This document shows, one piece after another, positions 25,139 to 34,248 of a stretch of DNA of 64,000 bases. The notes beneath the pieces were generated by a model. It did not search any database, was not told the origin of the DNA, and worked only from the letters and a program-made list of their open reading frames with translations. Source of the stretch: Novosphingobium percolationis (GTDB lineage: Bacteria; Pseudomonadota; Alphaproteobacteria; Sphingomonadales; Sphingomonadaceae). Both the position numbers and the translations under genes were made by a program. The DNA is taken from contig NZ_JAILYM010000001.1 in assembly GCF_020179425.1 (NCBI RefSeq), forward strand, positions 248,001 to 312,000, in the 5' to 3' direction. Within the stretch, counting starts at the first letter, position 1. Each line of letters begins with the position of its first letter.

Positions 25139-27820
25139 CTATTCAGCCACCGGCAATTCGATAACGAAGCGCGCGCCCTGATCGGTGTTCTCGGCCCGAA
25201 TGGTGCCGCCCAGATCGCGAATGATGCCATAGCTGATCGGCAGGCCAAGCCCCGTCCCTTCCTTGGGAGGCTTGGTCGTAAAGAAGGGTTCGAAGATCAC
25301 GGGAAGGATTTCGGCGGATAGTCCTGTGCCATTGTCCTCCACGGTCACTGTTGCCAGCCCATCATGCTGGCCAAAGCTGACCTTTATCCAGCCCTCGCGC
25401 CGATCGCCGGCATTGCGGCGAGCGCGGATGGCGTCATTGGCATTGAGCATGAGGTTCAACAGAACCTGCTCGAGCAGAACCGGAAGCGCGCGGACCCTGA
25501 CTCTGGGGGCGTGTTCCGAAGTTTCCACGCGAGTGCCGTCAAGTTCGAGTTGCGGCACGACCATTCTCAGGACGGAGTCCACCGCCGCTTTGATATCCAT
25601 CGGGAACGGCGTTTCCCTTGGCATTCGGCCGAATATGCGCATCTGAAGGATGATCGCCGATGCGCGACTGACCTGGGACAGGATGGCATCCAGTTTTGCC
25701 ACGACACGTTCGGGAGGCATCCCGCCGCGGCGCGTATGCTCGCGTAGGTTCGAAGCTGCCATCTTTATGAAGTTGAGTGGCTGGTTCAGCTCGTGCGCCG
25801 TGCCGGAAATCATCCGCCCAAGACTGGCCATCTTGTCGGCCTGCAGCAATTGTTCGGCAGCCGCCTTGCGCTCCGAGATATCGATGAAGACCCCGACCGC
25901 CTCGAAATTGCCTGTCGTCGAATTGGCTTCGACGGACAGGGTATCGTACACCCACACATAGTGGCCGAGCTTGTGACGCAGGCGGTACTCGACATTGACC
26001 ACTTTGCCCGACTGCAGATTGCTGAAAGCTGCGATGCAGCGCTCGTAATCTTCTGGATGGATGGCGTGGCTCCACCAGCCGGCAATCGCAGCCTCGTCGC
26101 GCGTGTAACCGAGGATCTTCCCGATGGCCTCGCTCACATAGACCATTTCCCCCTTGCTGTGATCGCGTACATCCAGGGCGTAGACCACGATCGGCGCATG
26201 CTGCGAGATGCTGTCCAGCCGCCGCTGATAGCTGACCAGTGCGCCGCGTTCCTGCGAGACGGTCGAACTCGCCGAAGCAATCTTCCCGGAAATTTCATTC
26301 AGCTCGGCAATGACAAGGCTATCGATCGTCTCCCGCCTGGTCCCCAACACGGCAAGATCGGCAGCCGACCGCGCAAGCTGGCGCAACGAATGCCGGGTCT
26401 GCTTGCTCAGGAAGGAGGCGACCAGCGTGACCAGAACGACGAAGGCGCAAAGGGCCGTGAACAGCCGAAGCTGGCCCTCGCGGGCCTTGAGCACCTCAGG
26501 CGCAAGGCTGGCAACGGACAGAATCCGCCAGTCGGGTAAGCCCCTAATCGAGCCTGCCCGCGCCATCCGCGCGTCGCGCAAGTCGCTCATCAGAGCATTG
26601 CCATAGACCACATCGCTGATGAGTACGGCCGCCTTCACCGCGGATTCCCGCACCGCGTCAGGTATTCTGGTAACGTTCCGGATAACCAACGGATCAGGCT
26701 GGGACAGGGGTATGGTGCCCGCAACAGGGTTGGTCAGGAACGTCTCGTCTACGGCACTGCCATCCGCATCGGAAAGCACCCTTTGCAGAGCGCCCTGGCG
26801 CACGGGTGCGACAATCGCGGCGGGGATTCCATCAGCCTTGAAGGGGACAACTAGGACGAGTTGCTGGTGCGCATCTTTGCCGTGCCCTCCAATGGAGCCA
26901 AGGCGGACGCTGCCCGCTTTGCCCACGTACTGCGATGCCAGCGTCGGCAACGCGCTCCAGGCGAAGCCTGTCGGTGCTGTGGCCCACAGCGGCGTGCCGT
27001 CCTTGGCGACGACAGCAACCCCATTGAATTCCAGTCGTAGACTTTCAGGCAGTTCATGCGCCGGGTCCGCACCGCCGAAAGATTGCTGTGCTGCGAACAT
27101 GCGCAGGACCGTGGCGCGGGAATCTGCCCACATGCCGACCGTGGCACCGGTGATCTGCAGGCGCTCTTGCAGGACTTCGTCCACGCTGCTCCTTGCGGCC
27201 TGCTCGCGGGCGGGAGCATCAATCGAGAGGTAAACCGTCGTGGGGATCAGGATGATGGCCAGCAAGACGGTCATCAAGAAGCTCTCTATCGGCATCTTTG
27301 GCCAGTCTGGCCATCTTGTCGGCGCTTTCAGGCTCAACAACGCGAGGTAGATGATCTCGCCGATAACGACGTTCAGAACGCCGTTGGTGGCCTGCTTGGC
27401 TATCACCAGCAAAAGCGAAAGCTGGTCCATGTCCATCACCAGGCCATAGCAGATGACGAGCAGTGGCGTGCCGGCGACGAGCCAATACAAGACATCACAG
27501 CGGACGGGCGAGGCATTCCTGGCAAAACGAGCGATGCAGGCTGCCTCCAGGGTCCAGATTACCCAGGCCCAGGGATGGTTCCACAAGAATACGCTGCGAA
27601 GGCTGGAAATCGACGCAGCCATCACGAGCCATCGCCGTCGCAGAACCCGGACAAACGCGAAAATCAGCGCATTTCCGAACATGAAATGCATCCCCCAACC
27701 GAGTTGGAGTTCCAGCATGTTGAGCAGAAAGCCCACCGCACCGAGAGCCAGCGCCAGGCTGATATCGCCAGCGCGGGATTCAGCGGGAAAAAGGCGCCCG
27801 CGGACGGTTATTGCGTTCAT
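25139..27820 (-). CDS. Membrane sensor histidine kinase with PAS domain
   Basis: An 893-residue kinase. The first ~190 residues have six hydrophobic segments, resembling a MASE-type sensor. A seventh helix near 195-215 is followed by a ~270-residue extracytoplasmic region and another helix near 490-505. A PAS/PAC pair lies near 555-665 ([17 protein letters not shown]). The kinase core has the H-box [16 protein letters not shown]-box [28 protein letters not shown] and GTGLGLPIS. Its ATG overlaps the stop codon of the response regulator gene (ATGA). The signal is unknown. Confidence 0.92.
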   Translation of the reverse strand: MNAITVRGRLFPAESRAGDISLALALGAVGFLLNMLELQLGWGMHFMFGNALIFAFVRVLRRRWLVMAASISSLRSVFLWNHPWAWVIWTLEAACIARFARNASPVRCDVLYWLVAGTPLLVICYGLVMDMDQLSLLLVIAKQATNGVLNVVIGEIIYLALLSLKAPTRWPDWPKMPIESFLMTVLLAIILIPTTVYLSIDAPAREQAARSSVDEVLQERLQITGATVGMWADSRATVLRMFAAQQSFGGADPAHELPESLRLEFNGVAVVAKDGTPLWATAPTGFAWSALPTLASQYVGKAGSVRLGSIGGHGKDAHQQLVLVVPFKADGIPAAIVAPVRQGALQRVLSDADGSAVDETFLTNPVAGTIPLSQPDPLVIRNVTRIPDAVRESAVKAAVLISDVVYGNALMSDLRDARMARAGSIRGLPDWRILSVASLAPEVLKAREGQLRLFTALCAFVVLVTLVASFLSKQTRHSLRQLARSAADLAVLGTRRETIDSLVIAELNEISGKIASASSTVSQERGALVSYQRRLDSISQHAPIVVYALDVRDHSKGEMVYVSEAIGKILGYTRDEAAIAGWWSHAIHPEDYERCIAAFSNLQSGKVVNVEYRLRHKLGHYVWVYDTLSVEANSTTGNFEAVGVFIDISERKAAAEQLLQADKMASLGRMISGTAHELNQPLNFIKMAASNLREHTRRGGMPPERVVAKLDAILSQVSRASAIILQMRIFGRMPRETPFPMDIKAAVDSVLRMVVPQLELDGTRVETSEHAPRVRVRALPVLLEQVLLNLMLNANDAIRARRNAGDRREGWIKVSFGQHDGLATVTVEDNGTGLSAEILPVIFEPFFTTKPPKEGTGLGLPISYGIIRDLGGTIRAENTDQGARFVIELPVAE

Positions 27821-28212
27821 GCCAGGGCAGACTTGATCTCCGCCACCAGCGCATCGGTGTCGGGCGGTTTGATGAAAACCGGAATGTCGGGGATGGCGGC
27901 GGAAATCAGCGAGGTTGCGTCTCCTGTGAGGATGATGAACTCGACATGCCGACCCTGCGGCAGCGCCATGCGCAATTGCCTGATCAAGCTCATCCCATCG
28001 AGCCTTGCCATTCTCAGGTCCGTTATCACCAAACGGATGCTCGGCTGATCCAGAACGATCTGCACAGCTCGTTCCGGGGCCGAGCAGATCGCGGCAGTGA
28101 ACCCTTCCAACTCCAGAAATTCCTGATATTCCGGTAAGATCTCTTCTTCGTCATCGACCAGCAAAATCGATGCCGCGGCTTGATCCGGAGCCTCCTCCGC
28201 TGCATCGTTCAT
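27817..28212 (-). CDS. Single-domain response regulator
   Basis: A 131-residue receiver domain with no output domain. The acidic pocket is ILLVDDEEEI, the phosphoacceptor Asp lies in VITDLRMARLDGM, the conserved Thr in IILTGDA and the Lys in PVFIKPPD. It is the first gene of the pair with the kinase. Without a DNA-binding part it must act through protein contacts, as a phosphate sink or a relay to another protein. Confidence 0.92.
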   Translation of the reverse strand: MNDAAEEAPDQAAASILLVDDEEEILPEYQEFLELEGFTAAICSAPERAVQIVLDQPSIRLVITDLRMARLDGMSLIRQLRMALPQGRHVEFIILTGDATSLISAAIPDIPVFIKPPDTDALVAEIKSALA

Positions 28213-28424
28213 TGTCTACCCATTCTTGGCGCATCGGCCGGTCAAGGGATCTCAGTGCCGCTGGCGGCGTCGCTCGATTGCATTACTATAGGGTAATCAA
28301 TGTTTGGGGTAATAGCCGGTTGGTCTATATGCCGCCTGCGGCGCCCCTTGCTTCGCCCGTCTATGCCGTATGGCGCGACATGCGAAATGAGCTTAGGCTG
28401 CCGGCCCACTTCCCGCCCGGTAGA
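28213..28424. promoter_or_regulatory. Intergenic region with ATTAC...GTAAT palindrome
   Basis: The 212 bases upstream of the response regulator contain ATTACTATAGGGTAAT at 28282-28297, an inverted repeat with five-base arms, followed by another GGGTAAT about ten bases further. This AT-rich patch in otherwise GC-rich DNA is the likely promoter/operator of the two-component pair. Confidence 0.4.
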
Positions 28425-29099
28425 TCAGTCGCGACTGCGCCATCCATTGGCACGCGCCTTCGTTTCCTCGGCCGCATCCAGGGCGGGGCCCGCTGCCATG
28501 TCTTGGGCTTGTTGCATGACGTCGGCTTCGCTCGCGGCTTGTCGATATTCGCCGTACTGCTGCCCGCCGGACGCCGCCCTTTCGATCTTCCAGCCGCTAT
28601 CGTCGCGACAAGCGATGCCGCTGGCATTCGGAGTACTGAAGGCGCGACAGAAACGTCCGTCGGCGGTCAGAAAACTCAGCAGAACCCGCTCTTCCGCCCC
28701 TTTTCGCTGTTGCGATATCAATTGCTTATCGAGCATCCCTGCCAAGTCCGGTTGCGCGTAGTCTCGGCTCGTGGCTGCCGGACGCAGGAAAACCGCAAGC
28801 GCGATCGAGGCCGCGAGCGCGGGCGCGGCAACCCACGCCCAACGCCGCCGTCGCGCCCTGACCTCCGCGAGGTCAACCACGCGATCCTCCTGTCGGAGCA
28901 GGTGCAAGTGCGCGGGACTGGCAGGCTCATCCAGCAGCGGCGCGAAATGCGCGACAAGGCGGGCACGCAAGGCCTTGTGCGATGCCACTTCGGCCTGAAG
29001 CCTCGGAGACCGGGCGACGGCCTTGGCCACAAGTGCCGCCTCGCTGCCTGACAGCTCGCCATCGGCGAAGGCCGCGATCTGTTCAGGTGTAGGTGTCAT
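28425..29099 (-). CDS. Anti-sigma factor, membrane-anchored
   Basis: A 224-residue protein. The N-terminal ~60 residues (PEQIAAFADGELSGSEAALV) have the anti-sigma helix bundle look without the zinc-binding HxxxCxxC. One transmembrane helix lies near 87-105 (WVAAPALAASIALAVFL). The periplasmic part has two cysteines (GRFCRAF, IACRDD) that could form a disulfide. Its ATG overlaps the stop codon of the ECF sigma gene, which supports its job as that factor's regulator. Confidence 0.83.
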   Translation of the reverse strand: MTPTPEQIAAFADGELSGSEAALVAKAVARSPRLQAEVASHKALRARLVAHFAPLLDEPASPAHLHLLRQEDRVVDLAEVRARRRRWAWVAAPALAASIALAVFLRPAATSRDYAQPDLAGMLDKQLISQQRKGAEERVLLSFLTADGRFCRAFSTPNASGIACRDDSGWKIERAASGGQQYGEYRQAASEADVMQQAQDMAAGPALDAAEETKARANGWRSRD

Positions 29100-29590
29100 G
29101 TTGCTTCTCCCAGTCGCGCCAGCAGCGCCTCGCGTCCGCGGACCAGGCGCGAATTCAGCGTACCGACCGGGCAACCCACGATTTCAGCCGCTTCCTTGTA
29201 GGAATAGCCTTCGACCATCACGAGGATCACCGCCTCGCGCTGTTCGTCAGGCAGGGTAGCAAGTGCGCGATCGACGTCGCCCAACATGGCGCTTGCTTCC
29301 TGCCCACCATCGGCGCCAACGTCGCTGCCGAGTTCGTCGGCGATGAACGTCTGGCCACGCCGGCCCCGCGCACGCACTTCGTCAATCCACATGTTCCGCA
29401 TCATCCGGTAGATCCAGCTGTCGAGCCGGGTGCCGTCCTGCCATCGCGTCCGATTGCGCAAGGCCCGTTCGATGGTGGCCTGGCACAGGTCATCGGCTTC
29501 CGCACGATCGCGTGACAGGCCGACCGCAAAACGCCTCAGGCGTGGCAGCAGATCGAGCAGGGCAGTGGCGAACGGGTCTGACAGGGGCAT
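29096..29590 (-). CDS. ECF-type RNA polymerase sigma factor
   Basis: A 164-residue sigma factor with region 2 (LSRDRAEADDLCQATIERAL, then WIYRMMRNMWIDEVRARGR) and region 4 (LPDEQREAVILVMVEGYSYKEAAEI, GTLNSRLVRGREAL). The pair with the anti-sigma gene downstream and the divergent S8 protease gene is a usual sign of an envelope-stress-type unit. A codon at 29611 gives seven more residues; the ATG at 29590, with AAAGG ahead, is preferred. Confidence 0.93.
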   Translation of the reverse strand: MPLSDPFATALLDLLPRLRRFAVGLSRDRAEADDLCQATIERALRNRTRWQDGTRLDSWIYRMMRNMWIDEVRARGRRGQTFIADELGSDVGADGGQEASAMLGDVDRALATLPDEQREAVILVMVEGYSYKEAAEIVGCPVGTLNSRLVRGREALLARLGEAT

Positions 29591-29667
29591 CGGCCTTTCT
29601 GCAGGATGCAACGGATGAGTTCGTCCGTTTCATCCATGGGCAATCGGATTTATGGGAATAGTCAGCC

Positions 29668-30900
29668 ATGCACAAACACTTGATCCCTGCCGGAGCAGTC
29701 CTGACGCTGATGACCACCCAGCTCGGGGCCCAAATCATCGTGCCCGGGTTTGGTGAAGCGGTCGATTCGGCGACACGGCTGGCGCGCCAAGCCGTCGATC
29801 CCGCGCTCGACACGGCATTCGACACGGCGACCAATCTGCCCGACCGTGCGGTTGAGGGCGCGCGCGACCGGATCGAGCGGCTCGCCCGGCTGGTCCGCAA
29901 GCAGCGCGAGCATCTCGACTTCGATCGCGAAGGCCAGCCCGCCCGCAAGGGCATGTTGCTGATTTCCGATCCGCCCGCCGATGTGGTGCAGCGCCTCGAA
30001 GGGACGGGCTTTCACGTCATCGGCCGGGAGCTTCTGGCCGATCTGGACCTGTCGGTCCTGCAAGTGGCGATCCCAGACGGAATGACGCTATCGGGCGCGC
30101 AGGATGCATTGCGACAGCGTCTGCCTGAAGCCGACGTGGCTGCGGACAATCTGCTGTTTGCGAGTGGAACAGCCGGTCGCGGCAAAGTCGCCAAGCCGTC
30201 GCAAGCCGTCCTTCCTGCGCCGATCAACGCCCCCGTGGGCGTCATCGACGGCGGAGCTGGGGGCGCGGTGGAGCAACAGCGCGGCTTTGCCTCGGGCGCA
30301 CCCGTCCCCGGCACGCATGGCAGCGCCGTTGTCTCATTGCTGCACGTTGCAGGCGTTCGGCGTGTGTTCGTGGCCGATGTTTATGGGAGTGACCCGGCGG
30401 GCGGCAACACGCTTGCCATCGCCCGCGCGTTCGACTGGCTGGTCGGACGGGGCGTGCGTGTGATCAACATCAGCCTGGTGGGACCGGCCAATCCGGTTCT
30501 GGCGCGCGCCGTGGCTGGAGCACAGCGGCGAGGAACGATCATTGTCGCACCGGTGGGCAACGATGGTCCAGCGGCGCCACCTGCCTACCCGGCGTCGTTT
30601 CCCGGCGTGCTGGCCATCACCGGCGTCGACGGTCGAAACAGACCTCTGATCGAGGCGGGCAGGGCCGGACACCTCGATTATGCTGCCCCGGCAGCGGACA
30701 TCACGGCGTCCAACGCGCGCGGCCAGCGCGTTCCGGTCCGGGGCACCTCGTTCGCGTCACCGCTGGTCGCGGCACGCGCAGCCGCAGCGAGTGGCCGGAA
30801 CGTGCGCGAGATGCTTGACCGTGAGGCCGTGGACCTGGGACCACGCGGCCCTGATGCCAGCTATGGCCGCGGGCTGCTCTGCGGGACGTGCAGAGGTTGA
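29668..30900 (+). CDS. Subtilisin-like S8 serine protease, exported
   Basis: A 410-residue protein with a signal peptide (PAGAVLTLMTTQLGAQ). A helical pro-region of about 170 residues is followed by a small S8 domain with the triad Asp in VGVIDGG (near 193), His in GTHGSAVV (near 216) and Ser in RGTSFASPLVAA (near 360). The oxyanion Asn is in APVGNDGP. It is divergent from the ECF sigma gene, 77 bases away. A role in processing envelope proteins or the anti-sigma factor is inferred from that position. Confidence 0.9.
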   Translation: MHKHLIPAGAVLTLMTTQLGAQIIVPGFGEAVDSATRLARQAVDPALDTAFDTATNLPDRAVEGARDRIERLARLVRKQREHLDFDREGQPARKGMLLISDPPADVVQRLEGTGFHVIGRELLADLDLSVLQVAIPDGMTLSGAQDALRQRLPEADVAADNLLFASGTAGRGKVAKPSQAVLPAPINAPVGVIDGGAGGAVEQQRGFASGAPVPGTHGSAVVSLLHVAGVRRVFVADVYGSDPAGGNTLAIARAFDWLVGRGVRVINISLVGPANPVLARAVAGAQRRGTIIVAPVGNDGPAAPPAYPASFPGVLAITGVDGRNRPLIEAGRAGHLDYAAPAADITASNARGQRVPVRGTSFASPLVAARAAAASGRNVREMLDREAVDLGPRGPDASYGRGLLCGTCRG

Positions 30901-31000
30901 AGAAAAATTGGGTCTCCGATGCATTAAGCGGGCCCAGTCATCCGTTTTCCATGTCGAAGGACGCTCACAAAGCGCCGCAATTCGACGAAAGGAACATGCG

Positions 31001-31912
31001 ATGCGTACCATTCTAGCAGCTTCTGCCGCGATGCTGATCGTGGCTGCGCCGGCTCACGCACAACTGCTCGGCGGGGGTGGACTTGGTGGCGGTTTGAGCA
31101 GCACGCTCGGCGGCAGCGTCGGTGGTACCCTGGGCGGCACGTTCGATGGTGTTCCGCTCCATTCGGCCATGGACGCGGTCGATGGCGCCGCCTCGGGGAC
31201 CGTGCGGGGCTCCGGCTCGGCCAGCGCGCACAAATCAATCGATCACAAGAGCGGCAAGGTGCATGCCGATGGCAGCGCGGACGGGTCGTTGACCAGCGCA
31301 GCAACCGGCAACATCACTGCCGCCACCGGCCCGCTGAACGCCGTCACCGGGGCGAGCGGCAGAGGTACTGCGTCGGGCCATGGTTCAGCGGGCGCGGACG
31401 GTCAACTTGTCGGCACCGATGCGCTGCGCTCTGCAGCAGGATCCGCGCAAGCCGCGACAGCCGGAGCGAGCGATGCCGCGCTGGCAGGCGCTCGAACTGC
31501 GGCGGGTTCGGTGGCGAGCAGCGCCAGCGGAGCAGGGCGCGCCGCCGGTTCGGGCACTGGCGGCGCGAGCGCGGGTAAGCTTGCGCTGGCCGGCAGTCTC
31601 GCATCTTCGGCCGAAGGTGCGTTTGCGATCGGCAAGGGTATGACCGTACTGGGCCCCGATGCGTTGCGTCTCGGCACTGTTCGTCAAGTGATCAGCGATG
31701 CGCGAGGCAACGTCCAGGCGCTGGTGTTGAAGGTCCATGGTGCAACCGCGACCTTGCCCGCCAGCAATTTCACAGCCAACGGCAACGCACTGGTATCAGC
31801 CATGGCTGCCGGGCAAATCAGGCACGCCGTAGCGGGACAGCCTGCGCCGGCCAAGGCCGCCGCGCCTGCCAGGTCCGCCGGCCGGCACGAACATGACCAG
31901 GCGGCGAAGTAG
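31001..31912 (+). CDS. Gly/Ala/Ser-rich secreted protein with a C-terminal PRC-barrel-like segment
   Basis: A 303-residue protein with a signal ending APAHAQ near residue 21. It starts with GGGGLGGG-type glycine repeats, has a long low-complexity Ala/Ser/Gly/Thr region, and ends with a more folded-looking part (MTVLGPDALRLGTVRQVISDARG, then VQALVLKVHG) that resembles a PRC-barrel strand pattern. The start has GAAAGGAA upstream. It follows the S8 protease by 100 bases on the same strand and could be its substrate. Confidence 0.7.
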   Translation: MRTILAASAAMLIVAAPAHAQLLGGGGLGGGLSSTLGGSVGGTLGGTFDGVPLHSAMDAVDGAASGTVRGSGSASAHKSIDHKSGKVHADGSADGSLTSAATGNITAATGPLNAVTGASGRGTASGHGSAGADGQLVGTDALRSAAGSAQAATAGASDAALAGARTAAGSVASSASGAGRAAGSGTGGASAGKLALAGSLASSAEGAFAIGKGMTVLGPDALRLGTVRQVISDARGNVQALVLKVHGATATLPASNFTANGNALVSAMAAGQIRHAVAGQPAPAKAAAPARSAGRHEHDQAAK

Positions 31913-31933
31913 AACTGTTAGCGCCCCGAAACT

Positions 31934-31960
31934 TGGATGCTGTGCCTTGCACAGCATCCA
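31934..31960. terminator. Perfect 12-bp hairpin after the Gly/Ala-rich gene
   Basis: TGGATGCTGTGC and GCACAGCATCCA are perfect inverse complements around CTT, 22 bases after the stop codon at 31912. No T-run follows, so it may terminate weakly, protect the mRNA 3' end, or bind a protein. Confidence 0.45.
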
Positions 31961-32054
31961 GGTTCCTGTGCCCTTGGTATTCGGGACGTGCAGCGCCTCT
32001 GTCGTCACGGATGTTTGGACCGTCAACGACGAAAGCTGGCCGCGGAAGGGCAAG

Positions 32055-32249
32055 TTAGGGAAGTTGGATGGCCTTGGCGGCCTCGCGCTTCGCGCGTGAT
32101 GCCTCGTTCAGGACTTCCCGATCAGCAAGGACCTGCCATGCAGCGCGAGCCTGAAGGTACTTGTTGCGTTGGTTGGTCAGAGTTGCTGCCGCAGCCGCTT
32201 CCCCACACTGGGCGATCTGATCGAGATAGAATTCGCTTGAGACGGCCAT
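32055..32249 (-). CDS. Small hypothetical protein, helical
   Basis: A 64-residue protein without signal or membrane helix: SEFYLDQIAQCGEAAAAATL, then NQRNKYLQARAAWQVLADRE, then a basic tail. The pattern suggests two amphipathic helices. Small proteins of this style, beginning with a YLxQIAxCxxAA-like helix, are common in sphingomonads as far as I recall. Function is unknown. Confidence 0.55.
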   Translation of the reverse strand: MAVSSEFYLDQIAQCGEAAAAATLTNQRNKYLQARAAWQVLADREVLNEASRAKREAAKAIQLP

Positions 32250-32352
32250 TGGAGATATCCAGTCATCTGACCCTTGCCTGCGGCTTGCAAATCGCCACGC
32301 TGGGGATCTCGACGCGTTACACCAGTGCGTCGTGCCTGTAGCTGAGTATAAA

Positions 32353-33078
32353 CTAACGCTTGCAGGCCATGATGATGACATGCTGCGACGTATCACCCTG
32401 CGGGCGGACGGTGATCGATCGTTGGGCTTCGATCACCGTGACGGAAAATCCACTGCGGGCGAGGCGGCCCGCGAAGCGATCATCGTGCGACGCGGACCAG
32501 ATCGCGAGTATTCCACTTGGCCGCAGGGCACTGCGAGCGGCGGCAAGCCCATCGGCGGAATAGAGCCAGTCGTTGACATGCCGGGTCAGGCCTTCGGGGC
32601 CGTTGTCAACATCCAGCAGGATACAGTCGTAGCCTTCGGACGCAGCGTCGATCAGCATGGCAACGTCATCCTGTACGAGTTGCACACGCGGGTCGTCGAG
32701 GCAGCCGTTGGTGATGGTGCACATCGGGCCTCTCGCCCACTCAACGATCTTGGGCACGATTTCCGCGACGGTGACTTCGGCGTCGCTTCCCAATCCTTCA
32801 AGCGCAGCCCTCAGCGTATAGCCCATGCCATAGCCGCCGATGAGCATGCTCACCGAGGCTTTCCCAGCGAGCTCCGCACACGCAAGTCTTGCCAGTACCT
32901 GTTCGGACGCGGAAAGGTCAGTGCTCATCAATTCGTTGTGGTCGAGCAGGATCGCGAAGTCCTCGCCGCTCCGGATCAGCCGCAGGCGACTGCCGTCTGG
33001 CACAAAGGCGAGATCGACCAGATGCTCCCCCTCATCGAGCGGAGACCAGCCGGGCATGGCCGATGGCTGATCGGCCAT
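32353..33078 (-). CDS. Spermidine-synthase-like SAM-dependent protein
   Basis: A 241-residue Rossmann-fold protein. The nucleotide-binding loop is MLIGGYGMGYTLRAAL, the acidic strand end is VTVAEIVPKIVEWA, and DDVAMLI with YDCILLDVDNGPEGL gives motifs of spermidine synthase-like enzymes. The N-terminal beta-hairpin domain is short. Whether it transfers aminopropyl or methyl groups is unclear. A TTG start at 33099 would add seven residues; ATG at 33078 is favoured. It follows the DUF6481 gene closely. Confidence 0.75.
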   Translation of the reverse strand: MADQPSAMPGWSPLDEGEHLVDLAFVPDGSRLRLIRSGEDFAILLDHNELMSTDLSASEQVLARLACAELAGKASVSMLIGGYGMGYTLRAALEGLGSDAEVTVAEIVPKIVEWARGPMCTITNGCLDDPRVQLVQDDVAMLIDAASEGYDCILLDVDNGPEGLTRHVNDWLYSADGLAAARSALRPSGILAIWSASHDDRFAGRLARSGFSVTVIEAQRSITVRPQGDTSQHVIIMACKR

Positions 33079-33102
33079 CTTCGCTGAGGTCGCTTCCAAC
33101 CT

Positions 33103-33417
33103 CTACTTCTTCCGCGCTTGGCGGGCGGCATACTTGGCATCGCGCGCAGCCTTGCGCTCCGCTTCCGTCGGTACGGGTGCCGGTGCCGATCGGGCTGCCA
33201 GTTCTGCCTTCTCGGCAAGTTCCTGCGCCTTCTTCGCTTTCAGTTCCTCGCGCTTTTCGGCCTGAGCCTTCTCACGCGCCTGGGCTGCAGCAATCCGTTC
33301 TGCCTGCACAGCCGGATCAAGCGGCGCCTTCGCCTTCAGCTTTGCCAATGCCTTGTCTCGTGCCGATGCTGCTGCGGCGCGGCGCGCTTCCAGCCCGGGT
33401 TCCTTGTAGCCTGCCAT
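33103..33417 (-). CDS. DUF6481-family protein, charged helical
   Basis: A 104-residue protein that is almost wholly one charged helix: MAGYKEPGLEARRAAAASAR, then repeats of Ala, Lys and Glu (AQAREKAQAEKREELKAKKA) and a C-terminal AARQARKK. The opening and the ending KAARDAKYAARQARKK are those of the DUF6481 family found in sphingomonads. Function is unknown; the basic tail suggests nucleic-acid contact. Upstream sequence has a hairpin but no good promoter that I can name. Confidence 0.8.
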   Translation of the reverse strand: MAGYKEPGLEARRAAAASARDKALAKLKAKAPLDPAVQAERIAAAQAREKAQAEKREELKAKKAQELAEKAELAARSAPAPVPTEAERKAARDAKYAARQARKK

Positions 33418-33709
33418 GAAATTGATTGCCTGGGAAATAGAGGATGAGGGAACGCATCCCTCGATGGAAACAACGCGCTGCCTCGCAAAGGCGTTGCAAA
33501 GAAGTATCCGAATTTGCCACCGGCAAGCCGGACTGTTTTGTGCCTCCGCACCGCGCGAAGCGCACCCAACGGCACTACGCCTCCCCGCTCGCATTGTCAC
33601 GCGTTGATGTTTGAGCGGACAGCGCAGTGCATCTTGCTTCGCGGACAGATCCACGGCGCCCTCCAATTGAATGGCCGCTGCCGAGCCGGCAACGCGCACC
33701 CGCGAGACG
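33418..33709. other. Spacer of 292 bases, one small hairpin, no gene seen
   Basis: Between the DUF6481 gene and the end of the cobalamin operon there is no supported coding region. GAGGGA and TCCCTC arms around ACGCA (33446-33462) could form a leader hairpin close to the DUF6481 start. Frames crossing the stretch have no ribosome binding sites and atypical composition. Confidence 0.5.
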
Positions 33710-34222
33710 CTAGCCCTTCAGCCTCACCGGAAGTCCGGCCGCGACGAACACGACCTCGGTCACCGACTTTGCCAGAAGCTGGTTTAGCCATCCGGCCTCA
33801 TCGCGAAAACGGCGTGCCAATTCGTTATCAGGCACGATGCCGAGCCCCACCTCGTTCGCAATCAGCGTTACCGGCACGGGGCAGCCTCTAAGAGTCTGCA
33901 CCAGCGCGTGGTACGCCTGCGCGATATCCTCTCCGGCCAGAAGCAGATTGGAAAGCCACAGGGTCAGGCAATCGACCATGATGGCATCGGCACGGCCAGA
34001 CGCCGCCGCCATGATCGCACTGCACAGGTCGATCGGTGCTTCGATCGTTTCCCAGCAGAGGCCGCGCTCATCGCGATGGCGCGCGATGCGTTGCGCCATT
34101 TCCTCGTCCCGGGCTTCGGCCGTGGCGACGTAGACAAGCCTTTCGCCCAAGGCCTCGCAACGTTGCTGGGCATAGCGGCTCTTGCCGGAACGCGCGCCGC
34201 CCAGAACCAGCAGGCTGGTCAT
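33710..34222 (-). CDS. cobU: Adenosylcobinamide kinase / adenosylcobinamide-phosphate guanylyltransferase
   Basis: A 170-residue P-loop enzyme. LVLGGARSGKSRYAQQ is the Walker A segment, RIARHRDERGLCWETIEAP holds the guanylylated-His region of CobU/CobP (HRxxR), and VDCLTLWLSNLL with IANEVGLGIVPDNELARRFRDEAG completes the family signature. It phosphorylates adenosylcobinamide and adds GMP, preparing the nucleotide-loop assembly. The start at 34222 has AAGAAGGAG upstream. It is the last gene of the btuB-cob operon. Confidence 0.96.
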   Translation of the reverse strand: MTSLLVLGGARSGKSRYAQQRCEALGERLVYVATAEARDEEMAQRIARHRDERGLCWETIEAPIDLCSAIMAAASGRADAIMVDCLTLWLSNLLLAGEDIAQAYHALVQTLRGCPVPVTLIANEVGLGIVPDNELARRFRDEAGWLNQLLAKSVTEVVFVAAGLPVRLKG

Positions 34223-34248
34223 CGCTCCTTCTTGCGTGTCCTGCAATG

